A stretch of 64,000 nucleotides of DNA, taken from positions 992,001 through 1,056,000 of the forward strand of contig VSJF01000010.1 in assembly GCA_009739215.1 (NCBI GenBank), read 5' to 3'. Below are positions 61,601-64,000 of the stretch, piece by piece. The notes beneath the pieces are model-generated. The model did not search any database. It was not told the origin of the DNA and saw only the letters and a program-made list of their open reading frames with translations. Source of the DNA: Floccularia luteovirens (Eukaryota > Basidiomycota > Agaricomycetes > Agaricales > Squamanitaceae). The translations under genes and the position numbers were made by a program. Every line of letters starts with the position of its first letter. Position 1 is the first letter of the stretch.

Positions 61601-62873
61601 ATCTGACTAGAAAAATCGATAGGTCGGAAGGAACGGAAGGAATGGAAGGAGTATACAGTGCAGGAAAGGGCGGGTCAGGACAAGATACAAGACGATTAGA
61701 AAAAGCGACAGAGGAGCTTCGGGTGTTGTGTTTTGTATCTATCCAACCTTATAGAACATGTACCAACTCAACAAACACATTATGATGATCAAATTGCCCT
61801 CCAAGCAGGCGTGTAAGATAACGTGAATGTGCGCTGGCTTGGTTCATTCGGCCTCAGGCACAAATGGAGTGCCGATGGACTACACAATTGGGACGATACC
61901 ATATTGGTCGTGACTTATGATAGAAATCCCAGTATGCCCGGCCGAGGAATGCAGTCGTATTCATCTGCTTGGATCACACCTCCCACACCTGCTCGGCTGT
62001 TACTATTTTTAGTCTACTCTAATAGCATTGCGCACGTTCGAGGATCGGGGCCCTGATTACAACTTGCATTTACGGTTAAAAGTCGTGAAATAGCATTTAT
62101 AACATTTGCGGATAACTACCCTGCAAGTTCCTGACCTTTATGAGGGATGGATGAACATACTGTAAGTAGTAGATATACTACTCAACCATTCCCTAGGAAC
62201 CACATTAGTCCTTCCAAAGTTCCATAACTGATTTCCAAGGTGCTCAAATGTTCTGCCGCATCCATGCGAGTTGAGCGCGCTGCCACATAAGGTTTAACAA
62301 ACGACTGTCACACGTGCGTACGCTTCTCGGAAAGTTGCACCCAAAGTTGTGCCCACATCATTTCTGTTTCTTTCGATGCTGTGTACAAAGTCCCATTTCC
62401 TTCATCAGAACCCGAATGGCTTCATTGCGGTGGGCGCGGTGGGTGCGTAAGGATACACAGGAGATTTACCTTGTATGAAGCCAGCAACTGACATCAAGAA
62501 GACCTGCCACACAATGAAAGAAATTCACACCACTCGCTTGATCCAAAGTTAAAGTCCATTAGGTAAGACTGTCGCACAACCAACCTGATAACACAAACGT
62601 GCGTCACATTTGCAGCTGTGCAGTTCCATCAGTGGGTCACTGTCAGACTCGATGTGCTCAATGTACAGCGAACAAGCGTTCTGTCACAAATTTGTTGACA
62701 TCCATTGACACTCTGTGTATAAAATACAAAGAACGAAAAGCTTCCCAGTTCTTCTAGCGTCTTCGTTTTTCTTTCAAACAAAAAGAGATACACATGCATA
62801 TTATATCACCGCCTGAACAATATTTGTTTACTTGTGCCGTTCCAAGACCAACCTACCATCTGACCTCCAACAT
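61601..62873. other. Intergenic region between the DUF6534-like gene and the GH1 gene
   Basis: About 1.27 kb without a recognised gene. Near the right end a promoter-like TATA box (62718-62725) points rightwards into the 3' end of the GH1 gene (separate entry). Confidence 0.4.
62718..62725 (+). promoter_or_regulatory. Promoter-like TATA box pointing into the GH1 3' end
   Basis: TATAAAAT is followed within 70 bases by a pyrimidine-rich tract and an ATG at 62794. The downstream frame is antisense to GH1 and has no recognised family. It may start an antisense or noncoding transcript, or be coincidental. Confidence 0.25.

Positions 62874-64000
<1,127 letters not shown>

Overview
This is eukaryotic nuclear DNA from a filamentous fungus, most likely a basidiomycete of the Agaricomycetes. 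Nearly every gene is cut by many short GT-AG introns of about 50-65 bp. The gene set fits a mushroom-forming fungus: laccase, a GH5 endoglucanase with a CBM1, a GH1 beta-glucosidase, a cupredoxin with a GPI-type tail, a DUF6534-type membrane protein, and an apparent NACHT-protein remnant. No tRNA, rRNA, CRISPR array, transposase or reverse transcriptase was recognised by eye.

Layout. 1.3-6.7 kb: exocyst subunit SEC5 and fatty-acid 2-hydroxylase SCS7, both minus. 7.4-19.2 kb: plus-strand GH16 glycosidase, cupredoxin, zinc polyol/alcohol dehydrogenase, ornithine-type mitochondrial carrier and mitochondrial isoleucyl-tRNA synthetase. 19.2-19.5 kb: a near-perfect long inverted repeat between two convergent genes. 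19.9-35.4 kb: a tandem array of secreted acid-sphingomyelinase-like genes (saposin B plus metallophosphoesterase), all minus, with three apparently intact copies (A, B, C) and a 5' stub (D). Their upstream regions share a promoter element. A decayed hypothetical gene lies between C and D.

36-47 kb: mostly housekeeping genes. These are an F-box protein, cytosolic-type prolyl-tRNA synthetase with a possible mitochondrial leader, a NACHT-like relic, mitochondrial ribosomal protein uL16m, splicing factor PRP3 and ORC2. 49-54 kb: laccase and a CBM1-GH5 endoglucanase, arranged convergently. 55-61.6 kb: decapping factor DCP1, an unidentified basic protein and a 7TM DUF6534-like protein. 62.9-64 kb: the 3' part of a GH1 beta-glucosidase that runs off the right edge.

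Functional themes are wood or litter polymer breakdown (laccase, GH5-CBM1, GH1, GH16), sphingolipid metabolism (SCS7 and the sphingomyelinase array) and mitochondrial translation (IleRS, uL16m and perhaps ProRS). SEC5 and the mitochondrial carrier each carry one apparent single-base frameshift in otherwise well-conserved exons; residual assembly indels are as likely as real mutations. Exon boundaries were read by eye from frame continuity and splice sites, so gene ends are firmer than internal junctions.
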